Assembly (NCBI RefSeq): GCF_015354735.1 | Contig: NZ_JACEFJ010000016.1 | Span: forward strand, 39,584 to 103,583 | Length of the DNA stretch: 64,000 nt | Source of the DNA: Pararhodonellum marinum | Lineage (GTDB): Bacteria > Bacteroidota > Bacteroidia > Cytophagales > Cyclobacteriaceae | Reading direction: 5' to 3' | Part shown: positions 45,830 through 53,801 of the stretch, in pieces | Position numbering within the stretch: the first letter of the stretch is position 1 | Layout: each line of letters begins with the position of its first letter | Translations under genes and position numbers: made by a program | Notes under the pieces: generated by a model | What the model was told of the DNA's origin: nothing | Seen by the model: the letters and a program-made list of their open reading frames with translations, nothing else | Database searches by the model: none

Positions 45830-46440
45830 AGAATTGACAACAAGACAACAAGATGTGGTAAAATGTAAGAGGGAAAAGCTGGGGGAGTTTGGGACTGAGG
45901 GAAATGGGGACTGAGGGATGGAGAATTATGAATTGAGAATAGATAAACAGAGGAAAGGATGAATCAGCTCAAAGCCAGAAGGTGAAAGCTGAAAGTAGGG
46001 GGGATTGGTGAGAGGTTAAAGGTGGAAGGTAAGAGGTGGGGTCAAAGCCCAAAGGTTATAGCTAAAAGTGGAGAAAACAGAAAAACGGGATATCAGAGAA
46101 TAGATAATTAGCTAGAAGCTCAAAGGTGAAAGCTGAAAGTAGAGAAAACCGGAGAACAGATAATCAGGATATCTGAAGAAGATTAGCAAGGAGCTTAAAA
46201 CGGAAAGCTGAAAAAAATGAGAACAGAAAAACGGAGCCTGGAATACGAGTTGCGATTTACGATTTACGGATTTTGGAATTTTGAATGTTGAATGTCGAAT
46301 AATGAATTGCGAATTACTAGATCTGGAAAAGCATTAAAGTTTCCGATTTCAAAACGTTCCAATAACAGGCCTGAAAGTAATCAGCTCAAAGTATGAAAAT
46401 GAAAGAATAAAGTACAGAAAAACAGTACATCAGAGAACAG
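45830..46440. repeat. Heptamer/octamer repeat island upstream of the carbonic anhydrase gene
   Basis: This stretch of about 600 nt consists of degenerate words of the AGCTGAA, AGAACAG, ATAAACAG, GTGAGAGG and TTACGAT types, interspersed with a GGGACTGAGGG segment. No gene, palindrome set or promoter was identified. The remaining gap 46758-47000 contains the same kind of words, then unique AT-rich sequence before the YceI gene. Confidence 0.65.
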
Positions 46441-46757
46441 AACAAAAAATGGGATAGCCAAAAGCCCAAAGGTGAAAGCTGAAAGAATTGAAAACAGAAA
46501 AAAAGGACAACAGAATTAAAGATGTTTAAATCGTAGCTGAAAGTCCCCCAAATGGGAGGACGGTGCGTTAAGAAAAGGTCCAGCGGACCTTTTTAGCATA
46601 GGGCCAGCATGAAGGGCAGGCCAGTAGGGGGAAGATAGGCGTAAATCAAATGACATACTTAAATCTGAAAACTGAAAGGATTGAGAACAGAAAAACGGAG
46701 CCCCAATTAAGAGTTGCGATTTACGATTTACGGATTTTGGAATTTAGAATGTCGAAT
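46441..46757. repeat. ~315-bp dispersed direct repeat, copy 1
   Basis: This segment matches 52727-53045 nearly base for base, starting at AACAAAAAATGGGATAGCC and ending in the TTACGGATTTTGGAATTT heptamer zone. It includes AAAGTCCCCCAAATGGGAGG, the hairpin AAAAGGTCCAGCGGACCTTTTT (46573-46594, split here only by its 3-nt loop) and CAGCATGAAGGGCAGGCCAG. The hairpin part also occurs at 39591-39612. Confidence 0.85.
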
Positions 46758-47061
46758 GTCGAACGCCGAACGTCGAATAATGAATTGCGAATGACACGAT
46801 CTGGAAAAGCATTAAAAGTTCCGATACCAAACCGCTCCAATAACAGCCCTGAAAGTGATCAAGCACAAGGTAAGGAAGAAGGAAAAACTTGATAACATAA
46901 AAACAGGATAAACCTAATTCCTTGATTTCAAGTGATTTTGACCTGAGAAACCAAATTATAAGTAATGAAAAGAAAAATTTATTGCCAAACTTGAACCTTT
47001 TTGTCCAAATAGGGTTTTCGTGTATATACATTTAAATTCCGTTACTAAATCGACATTAATT

Positions 47062-47784
47062 ATGAATTTCTTAAAACCAACAGGATTAGCAGTTGCAGTA
47101 GGGCTGATGCTGGCTTCATGCGGCAATCAAGGCAATACTGTAGAAACCACTGAAGCGCAAGATGTGGCAGAAGCCACAGGCCAAACGCTGACCATCGACA
47201 CCAATACCAGTAAAGTAAACTGGATGGGCTACAAGCCCGCTGGCAAACATTTCGGATATATTCCTCTTACCAACGGGGAATTGTCTGTAGAAGGCAATGC
47301 CATAAAAGCCGGTAAATTCGTATTTGACCTTACTCAATTGAAAATTGAGGATATGGAGGAAAGCAACGAAAACTACGGCAAATTATTCGGCCACTTACAA
47401 TCAGACGACTTTTTTGATACCGAAAACCACCCCTTGGCGGTTTTTGAGGTTACCAATGTAGAGCCATATGCCAGTGATGATCAGGTAGAAGACAAAGAAG
47501 AGTTTGAAACCGATTACACGCCAAATACCATGGAAGAACAAATGGTAGACAACCCTACCCATTGGATCAGCGGTAACCTAACCATCAGAGGCAACACCAA
47601 AAACATCAAATTTCCAGCAGCAGTCACTTTGGGTGATGGTAGTGTAAGTGCCAAAGCAGGCTTTAACATTGACCGAACTGAATGGGGCGTATCTTACAAT
47701 GATGAGAGCAATGCCGTGGACAAATTGAAAGACAATTTTATTTACAATACCGTAAATATCGAATTTGACATCCAAGCCAACTAA
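47062..47784 (+). CDS. YceI-like lipoprotein
   Basis: The 240-residue protein starts at the ATG at 47062 (MNFLKPTGLAVAVGLMLASC), giving a lipobox with Cys20; an in-frame ATG at 47020 would put 14 unlikely residues in front. The mature part is a YceI-type lipocalin-like barrel with DTNTSKVNWMGYKPAGKHFG, GKFVFDLTQLKIEDM, HPLAVFEVTNV, GNLTIRGNTKNIKFPAAV and FNIDRTEWGVSYN. The family binds polyisoprenoid or amphiphilic ligands. A TACATTTA sequence at about 47024 may be a weak -7 element. It is probably monocistronic, with a terminator downstream. Confidence 0.9.
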   Translation: MNFLKPTGLAVAVGLMLASCGNQGNTVETTEAQDVAEATGQTLTIDTNTSKVNWMGYKPAGKHFGYIPLTNGELSVEGNAIKAGKFVFDLTQLKIEDMEESNENYGKLFGHLQSDDFFDTENHPLAVFEVTNVEPYASDDQVEDKEEFETDYTPNTMEEQMVDNPTHWISGNLTIRGNTKNIKFPAAVTLGDGSVSAKAGFNIDRTEWGVSYNDESNAVDKLKDNFIYNTVNIEFDIQAN

Positions 47785-47811
47785 TTTTATTCCAACTCAC
47801 TTTTAACTCCT

Positions 47812-47845
47812 AGAGGGATCCAATTTTGGATTCCTCTTTTTTTTT
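47812..47845 (+). terminator. Rho-independent terminator after the YceI gene
   Basis: AGAGGGATCCAA pairs with TTGGATTCCTCT across a short loop, followed by a run of T (to 47845). It starts about 28 nt past the YceI stop and 31 nt before pabB, separating the two genes. Confidence 0.8.
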
Positions 47846-47875
47846 CTAAATACCAAAAGCCCTTACATTTACCTT

Positions 47876-49126
47876 ATGGCTCCGACTCCGCATGCTGTCT
47901 TCCCTGCTGATTCCCTATGGAAAAAGAAATTATTGGCCTATGGGCAAAAGCATTTTCCCTTCCTGGCCTATTTCAATGATTGGGAAATCCCCTACCCTTA
48001 TGGAGGTTTCAAGGAACAGTTTTTAGCCGCTTCCAACGCGTTTTCATTTGATGAAATTGACACTTTTCCGGGGGAGAAAGCAGGGATTCTTTCCTATGAT
48101 CTCAAAAACCGCTTTGAAAAACTGAAAAGTGAAAATCACCCCTGTCTGGAAAATCCGGAAGCTGTCTTTTTTAAGCCTGAAATCAAAGTGACCTTTCCAT
48201 CAGGAAGCATTCGCATTGAATCGGATGAACCGGAGGCATTTTTCAGAGCGGTAAAGGATTTTGATCTCGAGCCTGTCACTTTGAAAACCAGTGCACCCCT
48301 TTGCCTTACTGATCGCGAAACCTACAAGCAAAAAGTCAGAGCCATCCAGCAAAACATTGAAGAAGGGGATATATATGAATTGAACTATTGCATAGGCTTT
48401 GAGGCTGAGGTGATGCAGTTGGACCCAGCAGCGCTCTATTGGGCGCTGGGCGGGATTTCACCCATGCCTTTTAGCTGCTTTTTCAAAGCCGGCCAACAAT
48501 TCCTGATCGGAGCCAGCCCTGAGCGTTTTCTCAAGAAAAAAAAGGACCTACTCATTGCCCAGCCCATCAAGGGGACCATCAAAAGAGGGCTGTCTGAGGC
48601 CGAGGACCTTGCCCTACAACAGACATTGATGCATTCGGAAAAGGAGCGGGCAGAAAATCTGATGATCGTGGATCTGATGCGCAATGACCTGTCCAAGGTC
48701 TCTCAGGTTGGGTCAGTCAAGGTGAAAGAGCTGTTTGGGGTGTATCCCTTTAAAAAAGTTTCCCAGATGATCTCCACAGTTACATCAATCCTTAAACCGG
48801 AGGCAACATTCGAAAATATCATTGCCCATACTTTTCCCATGGGCAGCATGACCGGTGCTCCAAAAATCAAATGCATGGAGCTCATTGAACACTACGAGCA
48901 ATTCAAAAGAGGTTGGTTTTCCGGATCGGTGGGCCATGTGGATGAAAACGGGGATTTTGACTTTAATGTGGTGATCAGGAGCCTAGTGTACGATGCCGAA
49001 AAGCAAAAACTCTTCTTTGCAGTGGGCAGTGCCATCACCCATGACGCCGATCCGGATTACGAATATGAGGAATGTCTTTTGAAGGCGGCACCGATCCTGG
49101 AATTGTTGGGAAGGGGTTGGGAATGA
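47876..49126 (+). CDS. pabB: Aminodeoxychorismate synthase component I (chorismate-binding)
   Basis: This 416-residue chorismate-utilising enzyme has IEEGDIYELNYCIGFEA (about residue 160), SPERFLKKKKDLLIAQPIKGTIKRG (split motif about 215-240), ENLMIVDLMRNDLSKVSQVGSV and FPMGSMTGAPKIKCMELIE (about 322-340). PIKGT with Lys and the short N-terminus fit PabB (para-aminobenzoate branch) better than anthranilate synthase, though some stand-alone anthranilate enzymes look similar. It is 31 nt from the preceding terminator. No pabA or pabC follows; the next 650 nt are repeats. Confidence 0.85.
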   Translation: MAPTPHAVFPADSLWKKKLLAYGQKHFPFLAYFNDWEIPYPYGGFKEQFLAASNAFSFDEIDTFPGEKAGILSYDLKNRFEKLKSENHPCLENPEAVFFKPEIKVTFPSGSIRIESDEPEAFFRAVKDFDLEPVTLKTSAPLCLTDRETYKQKVRAIQQNIEEGDIYELNYCIGFEAEVMQLDPAALYWALGGISPMPFSCFFKAGQQFLIGASPERFLKKKKDLLIAQPIKGTIKRGLSEAEDLALQQTLMHSEKERAENLMIVDLMRNDLSKVSQVGSVKVKELFGVYPFKKVSQMISTVTSILKPEATFENIIAHTFPMGSMTGAPKIKCMELIEHYEQFKRGWFSGSVGHVDENGDFDFNVVIRSLVYDAEKQKLFFAVGSAITHDADPDYEYEECLLKAAPILELLGRGWE

Positions 49127-49140
49127 TGAATGATAAATTA

Positions 49141-49290
49141 TGAATTAAATTATAGCAGGTGGCTGAAATATTGTCATTACGGACGAAATATGGGCTGAAG
49201 CCTGATATATTGCCTACGGCTGATATATGCCCTACCTACCGGTAGACAGGTTCGGCGAAATATGGCCTTTCGGCCGAAATAGGGACTCGA
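49141..49290. repeat. Series of mini-hairpins with GATATAT/GAAATAT tails
   Basis: Short stems alternate with AT-rich linkers: GGCTGAAGCC then TGATATATT, GCCTACGGC then TGATATATG, TACCGGTAG, and GGCCTTTCGGCC then GAAATAGG. The arrangement resembles REP clusters. No gene is present. Confidence 0.6.
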
Positions 49291-49465
49291 GGCTCGTCCT
49301 TTACCGTCACCCTGTACGGAAAACGATAATTATTTCGTCACCGTCTGCCTACCTGAGGTAGGATCATTCGGAGCGAAAGCTATAAATTTTACCGTCACCC
49401 TGCCTGCCTACCTGTGGTAGGAGACTGCCGAAGGGTCTACGAAATTTCGGAGCGGAAGTTGTTTG
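49291..49465. repeat. CACCCTGCC...GAAGGGTCT elements downstream of pabB
   Basis: Two copies of the dispersed element are seen, one partial near 49330-49380 (CTACCTGAGGTAG, ATTCGGAGCG) and one full near 49393-49460 (GTCACCCTGCCTGCC, CTACCTGTGGTAG, GCCGAAGGGTCTACG, TTTCGGAGCG). Confidence 0.65.
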
Positions 49466-49490
49466 GAATCGGAATTCGAAGGATTGAGGG

Positions 49491-49591
49491 AAGTGCCGTA
49501 GGTACGAACGATTTAATAGCCCGGTAATTTATTACCGGGACAAAGGATGCCAAAAAGTAATGTTAAGTGCCGTAGGTACGACAGATTTTCG
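49491..49591. repeat. ~100-bp palindromic repeat (CCGTAGG family), copy 1
   Basis: GTGCCGTAGGTACGAACGAT is followed by TTTAATAG, the hairpin CCCGGTAATTTATTACCGGG (8-bp stem), a spacer, and a second GTGCCGTAGGTACGACAGAT. The whole arrangement recurs at 52561-52672, so dinB lies between the two copies. Heptamers of the TTACGAT type follow at 49670-49760. Confidence 0.8.
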
Positions 49592-49783
49592 CTCAATAAC
49601 CAATTTCAGCAAACCATTAAATTAAACCTAAATTCACCATCAAGAAAAGGACTTATGAACCTGATTCACACCAAATATGATTTACAAATTTTGAGTTACG
49701 ATTTACGGATTGGGAATGATGAATTTCGAATTTTGAATGATGAATGATGAATGAAAAATACCCTAGCTGCATAAAAATTACCG

Positions 49784-50881
49784 ATGAAAACAAGCACCCA
49801 CGAAATCCGAAAAATCATCCATGTGGATATGGATGCCTTTTATGCTTCAGTGGAGCAACTGGATCAACCTGCCCTCATGGGGAAACCGGTGGCGGTTGGG
49901 GGAAACAAGGAAAGAGGGGTGGTGGCGGCCGCCAGCTATGAAGCCAGAAAATATGGAGTCAGGTCTGCCATGTCTTCCAGACTCGCCGCCCAAAAATGTC
50001 CAAATCTGATTTTCGTTCCGCCCCGGTTTGAAAGGTATCGGGAAATTTCCCACCAAATCAGAGAGATTTTTTATTCTTATACTGATTTGGTAGAACCCTT
50101 GTCATTGGATGAGGCCTTTCTGGATGTGACCGAAAATAAAAAGCAAATGGCATCGGCCATCTTGATAGCCCGGCAAATCAGGGCTGCCATCAAGGAATCT
50201 ACAGGCCTCAATGCTTCAGCGGGCATCTCCTACAATAAATTCCTGGCAAAAATCGCCTCCGACCTCAACAAACCAAATGGACAGGCAGTCATCCTACCCC
50301 AAGAAGCCGAAGCTTTCCTCGAGAAACTTCCCATCGAAAAATTCTTTGGCATCGGTAAGGTGACGGCTGAAAAGATGAAAAGCTTTGGCATCTACAATGG
50401 CTTTGACCTCAAACAGTTTTCTTTGCCCTTTCTGACCCAAAAATTCGGAAAATCAGGTTTGCATTACTACGAAATCGTCCGCGGAATTCACCTCAGTCCC
50501 GTACAGCCCGACAGAGAACGTAAATCCCTCAGTGCCGAAAACACCTTTTCCAAGGATATCTTTGAATTGGTTGCTGTCAAAGAAGCCTTGAGCGATATCC
50601 ATGAAGAGTTGCTGAGAAGGATTCAAAAATCAGAGGTTCAAGGTAGGACCCTCACACTCAAAATCAAATACACCGACTTCAGTATCCAAACCCGCAGCAG
50701 AAGTCTGGAGCATTACATAGATTTGGAGGCCATATGGGAAATGGCTTTGGAACTTTTGGAAAAAGAGCCCCTTAAAATGCCTGTCCGTCTGCTGGGCCTA
50801 GGGCTGTCCAACCTCAACCTCAAAGAAGAAAACCAGAGTGGTTTTGGAGAACAGCTTTGGATTGATGAGGATTGGATTTAG
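49784..50881 (+). CDS. dinB: DNA polymerase IV (Y family)
   Basis: This 365-residue translesion polymerase has the metal-binding HVDMDAFYASVEQ (Asp15), SYEARKYGVRSAMSS, and the catalytic pair Asp109-Glu110 in SLDEAFLDVT. GISYNKFLAKIASDLNKPNGQ and FGIGKVTAEKMKSFGI (helix-hairpin-helix) follow, and the little-finger domain ends the protein. The common C-terminal beta-clamp motif QLxLF is not obvious; the end reads EQLWIDEDWI. The gene is isolated between repeat islands on both sides. Confidence 0.93.
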   Translation: MKTSTHEIRKIIHVDMDAFYASVEQLDQPALMGKPVAVGGNKERGVVAAASYEARKYGVRSAMSSRLAAQKCPNLIFVPPRFERYREISHQIREIFYSYTDLVEPLSLDEAFLDVTENKKQMASAILIARQIRAAIKESTGLNASAGISYNKFLAKIASDLNKPNGQAVILPQEAEAFLEKLPIEKFFGIGKVTAEKMKSFGIYNGFDLKQFSLPFLTQKFGKSGLHYYEIVRGIHLSPVQPDRERKSLSAENTFSKDIFELVAVKEALSDIHEELLRRIQKSEVQGRTLTLKIKYTDFSIQTRSRSLEHYIDLEAIWEMALELLEKEPLKMPVRLLGLGLSNLNLKEENQSGFGEQLWIDEDWI

Positions 50882-50960
50882 GTTTTTAGCTCAAAGCTGG
50901 AAACTCAAAGCTGAAAGTTGGGAGAATAGAAAACAGGGGAACAGGATATCGGAGAAAAAG

Positions 50961-52520
50961 CCTGAAGCTCAAAGCTGAAAGGTGAAAGCATAATGAGCTC
51001 AAAGCCTGAAGCTGAAAGGTGAAAGTAGGGAAAACTAAGTGAGAGGTGGGAGGTAAAAGGTGGTAGGTTGGATGATCAGATAAACAGGTTAACAGAGATG
51101 AGAATAACAGAAAAAGCTGAAAGGGGGGAGTTGGGGACTTAGGGATTTGGAGACTGAGGGACTTAGGGAATGGGGGACTTAGGGATGGAGAATTGTGAAT
51201 TGAGAATTGTTGTCAGGGTTGTCACTGAGGTTGTCAGGTTGTCTTATTTCTTGGATTTTAGCTGTTTCTGGTTGTCGAAAGCCTCGTAAATCGTCATTCG
51301 TAACTCCCAAATCATGATTCATGATTCAAAATTCTAAATTCATCATTCTTTTTCAGGGTAATCGATGGAAATTTAGAAAGCAGGAAGCTCGAAGCTGAAA
51401 GCTGAAAGGGGGAGATCAGATAAACAGATAAACGGAGGAACGGGGTATCGGAGGAAAAACCATGTTATTTTTCATCACCCTGAGCAGAGCGAAAAGTCTT
51501 TGTCCATTCGGAGCGGCAGCTATAAACTTTACCGTCACCCTGAGCGAAGAGAAGGGTCTTCGTCCCTTCGGAGCGAATGGTCTTCGAAATATTGGAGACA
51601 TGCCAGCCCGGCCGTAAGGTGGGCCTGCTAGAAAGAACAGGCGGGCCTGCCCGTGAAATCTGTAATCACCTATTGAGGACCAAATCGCACCACAGACCGC
51701 GCGAAGGGTCTCGGGAAAACCGAGGTAAAAAAGCTGGAAGCCTGAAGCTGAAAGCCGAAAGGTGAAAGCATAATGAGCTCAAAGCCTGAAGCTGAAAGGT
51801 GAAAGTAGGGAAAACTAAGTGAGAGATGGGAGGTAAAAGGTGGTAGGTTGGATAATCAGATAAACAGGTTAACAAAGATGAGAGTAACAGAAAAAGCTGA
51901 AAGGGGGGAGTTGGGGACTTAGGGATTTGGAGACTGAGAGACTTAGGGACTTAGGGATGGGGAATTATGGATTATGAATTGTGAATTGTTGTCAGGGTTG
52001 TCACAGAGGTTGTCAGGTTGTCTTATTTCTTGGATTTTAGCTGTTTCTGGTTGTCGAAAGCCTCGTAAATCGTCATTCGTAACTCCCAAATCATGATTCA
52101 TTATTCAAAATTCTAAAATCATCATTCTTTTTCAGGGTAATCGATGGAAATTTAGAAAGCAGGAAGCTCGAAGCTGAAAGCTGAAAGTGGGGAGATCAGT
52201 TAAACAGATAAACGGAGGAACGGGGTATCGGAGGAAAAACCATATTATTTTTCTTCACCCTGAACAGAGCGAAAAGTCTTTGTCCCTTCGGAGCGACAGC
52301 TATAAACTTTACCGTCACCCTGAGCGAAGAGAAGGGTCTTCGTCCCTTCGGAGCGAATGGTCTTCGAAATACCGGAGAAATGCCTACCCGGCCGTAAGGT
52401 GGGCCTGGCCGAAAGAACAGGCGTGCCCGTCCGTGAAATCTGTAATCACCTATTGAGGACCAAATCGTTCTCAAGACCGCGCGGTGGGTCGCGGGAATAC
52501 CGAGGAAAAAAGCTGGAAGC
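50961..52520. repeat. 780-bp tandem duplication in the intergenic region
   Basis: Positions 50961-51740 and 51741-52520 are two head-to-tail copies with an exact offset of 780 nt at every landmark checked, for example GGTGAAAGCATAATGAGCTC at 50981 and 51761, and TGTAATCACCTATTGAGGAC at 51661 and 52441. They differ by scattered substitutions and a compensating small indel. Each copy contains heptamers (AGCTGAA, GGGACTT, GTTGTCA), two CACCCTGAGC...AAGGGTCT elements and a CCGCGCG segment like the head of the 175-bp unit. The 80 nt before the first copy (50885-50960) are heptamers. No gene is supported. Confidence 0.9.
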
Positions 52521-52560
52521 TCAAAGCTGAAAGTAGGGAAAAACAAATCAGTCATTGAAA

Positions 52561-52672
52561 AATAGTTCCGTAGGAACGAACGATTTAATAGCCCGGTAAT
52601 TTATTGCCGGGATAAAAGAGGACCGAAAGTAATATGAAGTGCCGTAGGTACGACATATTTTCTCCTTCGGAT
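52561..52672. repeat. ~100-bp palindromic repeat (CCGTAGG family), copy 2
   Basis: This copy reads GTTCCGTAGGAACGAACGAT, TTTAATAG, CCCGGTAATTTATTGCCGGG, spacer, GTGCCGTAGGTACGACATAT. In the first hairpin both arms have changed relative to copy 1 (GTGCC/GGTAC to GTTCC/GGAAC), which restores pairing. It lies 40 nt after the 780-bp tandem duplication. Confidence 0.8.
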
Positions 52673-52726
52673 AAAAGGTTACAGCTAAAAGAAATGAGAA
52701 CAGAAAAACGGGATATCAGAGAACAG

Positions 52727-53045
52727 AACAAAAAATGGGATAGCCAAAGGCTCAAAGGTGAAAGCTGAAAGAATTGAAAACAGAAAAATAGGACAATAGA
52801 ATTAAAGATGTTTAAATCGTAGCTGAAAGTCCCCCAAATGGGAGGACGGTGCGTTAAGAAAAGGTCCAGCGGACCTTTTTAGCATAGGGCCAGCATGAAG
52901 GGCAGGCCAGTAGGGGGAAGAAAGGCGTAAATCAGATGACATACTTAAATCTTAAAACTGAAAGGATTGAGAACAGAAAAACGGAGCATGAATTACGAGT
53001 TGCGATTTACGATTTACGGATTTTGGAATTTTGAATTTCTAATGT
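52727..53045. repeat. ~315-bp dispersed direct repeat, copy 2
   Basis: Near-identical to 46441-46757 at an offset of 6286 nt, including the hairpin AAAAGGTCCAGCGGACCTTTTT at 52859-52880. It ends in TTACGGATTTTGGAATTT heptamers. The remaining 180 nt before the MarR gene contain GACAACAAGACA-type words and then unique sequence. Confidence 0.85.
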
Positions 53046-53241
53046 CGAATGATGAATTACGATTTGGGATTTGGGAATTACGAGAACTGGAGGCTGAGCA
53101 AAATCGACAACAACGATAACTAGACAACAAGACAGCAGCTGAAAGCTGCCTGTCTGGACAACTAGAAAACAAGACAACATTCACAAACCCAAACTCTTTA
53201 AGAAATCGGCCGCAAGCAAGTTCAGTTTCTGAGATTTTTCA

Positions 53242-53262
53242 TATATTTGTTGTACTAATTAT
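53242..53262 (+). promoter_or_regulatory. -7 element and candidate operator upstream of marR
   Basis: TATATTTG (53242-53249) is an exact TAnnTTTG match. It overlaps TTGTTGTACTAATTAT (53247-53262), which recurs with two changes at 53727-53742 in front of the next operon. The motif ends 4 nt before the marR ATG. It is a candidate autoregulatory operator. Confidence 0.5.
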
Positions 53263-53266
53263 TGGC

Positions 53267-53707
53267 ATGACACAGGAACAATTCAGCAAATACTCTTTCC
53301 TTCTGGACAGGACGGCCCGCAAAGTCAAACAATATGCCCAACAGCAGTTTAAGATGGGTGAATTTGACATTACGGTGGATCAGTGGCTGGTGATGAAAAA
53401 CTTGTCGGAAAACGAGGTCTTGAGCCAGACAGCCCTGGCCAATTTGGTTTTCAAAGACCATCCCACCCTTACCCGCATCATAGACCTGCTCTGTAAAAAA
53501 GGCTATGTGGAAAGAATACCCCATCCCCAAGACAGGAGGAGTTTTCATTTGAACCTGACCCAGAGCGGCTTACAAAAAGTGAGTGAACTGAAACCTCAGG
53601 TCTCTCAGATCAGGGAAAAAGCCTGGGAAAACCTCAATTCTAAGGACTTCGAAGAATTTAAGCGGATCCTGAACACCATTTACGCCAATTTGGAACAGAA
53701 TAATTGA
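53267..53707 (+). CDS. MarR-family transcriptional regulator
   Basis: This 146-residue winged-helix protein has the MarR layout: N-terminal dimerisation helix, ITVDQWLVMKNLSENE, the recognition helix region ALANLVFKDHPTLTRIIDLL (about residues 65-84) and the wing KKGYVERIPHPQDRRSFHLNLT with the conserved DRR. No sensing cysteine pair is evident. It is 94 nt upstream of the ferredoxin reductase gene on the same strand. A shared motif in front of both genes suggests that it represses itself and that pair. Confidence 0.9.
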   Translation: MTQEQFSKYSFLLDRTARKVKQYAQQQFKMGEFDITVDQWLVMKNLSENEVLSQTALANLVFKDHPTLTRIIDLLCKKGYVERIPHPQDRRSFHLNLTQSGLQKVSELKPQVSQIREKAWENLNSKDFEEFKRILNTIYANLEQNN

Positions 53708-53726
53708 TGAAATTTAGCGGATATAG

Positions 53727-53747
53727 TTGTTATACTAACTATATTTG
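53727..53747 (+). promoter_or_regulatory. Candidate operator and -7 element before the ferredoxin reductase gene
   Basis: TTGTTATACTAACTAT (53727-53742) matches the marR upstream motif in 14 of 16 positions. It lies within the inverted repeat ATAGTT-N8-AACTAT. TATATTTG (53740-53747) overlaps its right end and fits TAnnTTTG. A repressor bound here would block the promoter. Confidence 0.5.
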
Positions 53748-53801
53748 TACGAACAAAATTGATTGACAGCGGGTTTCTCCATAAAATAGATTTCAAAAAT
53801 C

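Noticed and set aside
46650..46892. Open frame of 80 codons on the plus strand upstream of the YceI gene
   Set aside because: Composed of heptamer words translated into short peptide repeats, with no start signals.
52196..52555. Open frame of 119 codons on the minus strand in the 780-bp duplication
   Set aside because: The product is a translation of the CACCCTGAGC and heptamer repeats; the matching part of the other copy is not open over the same length.
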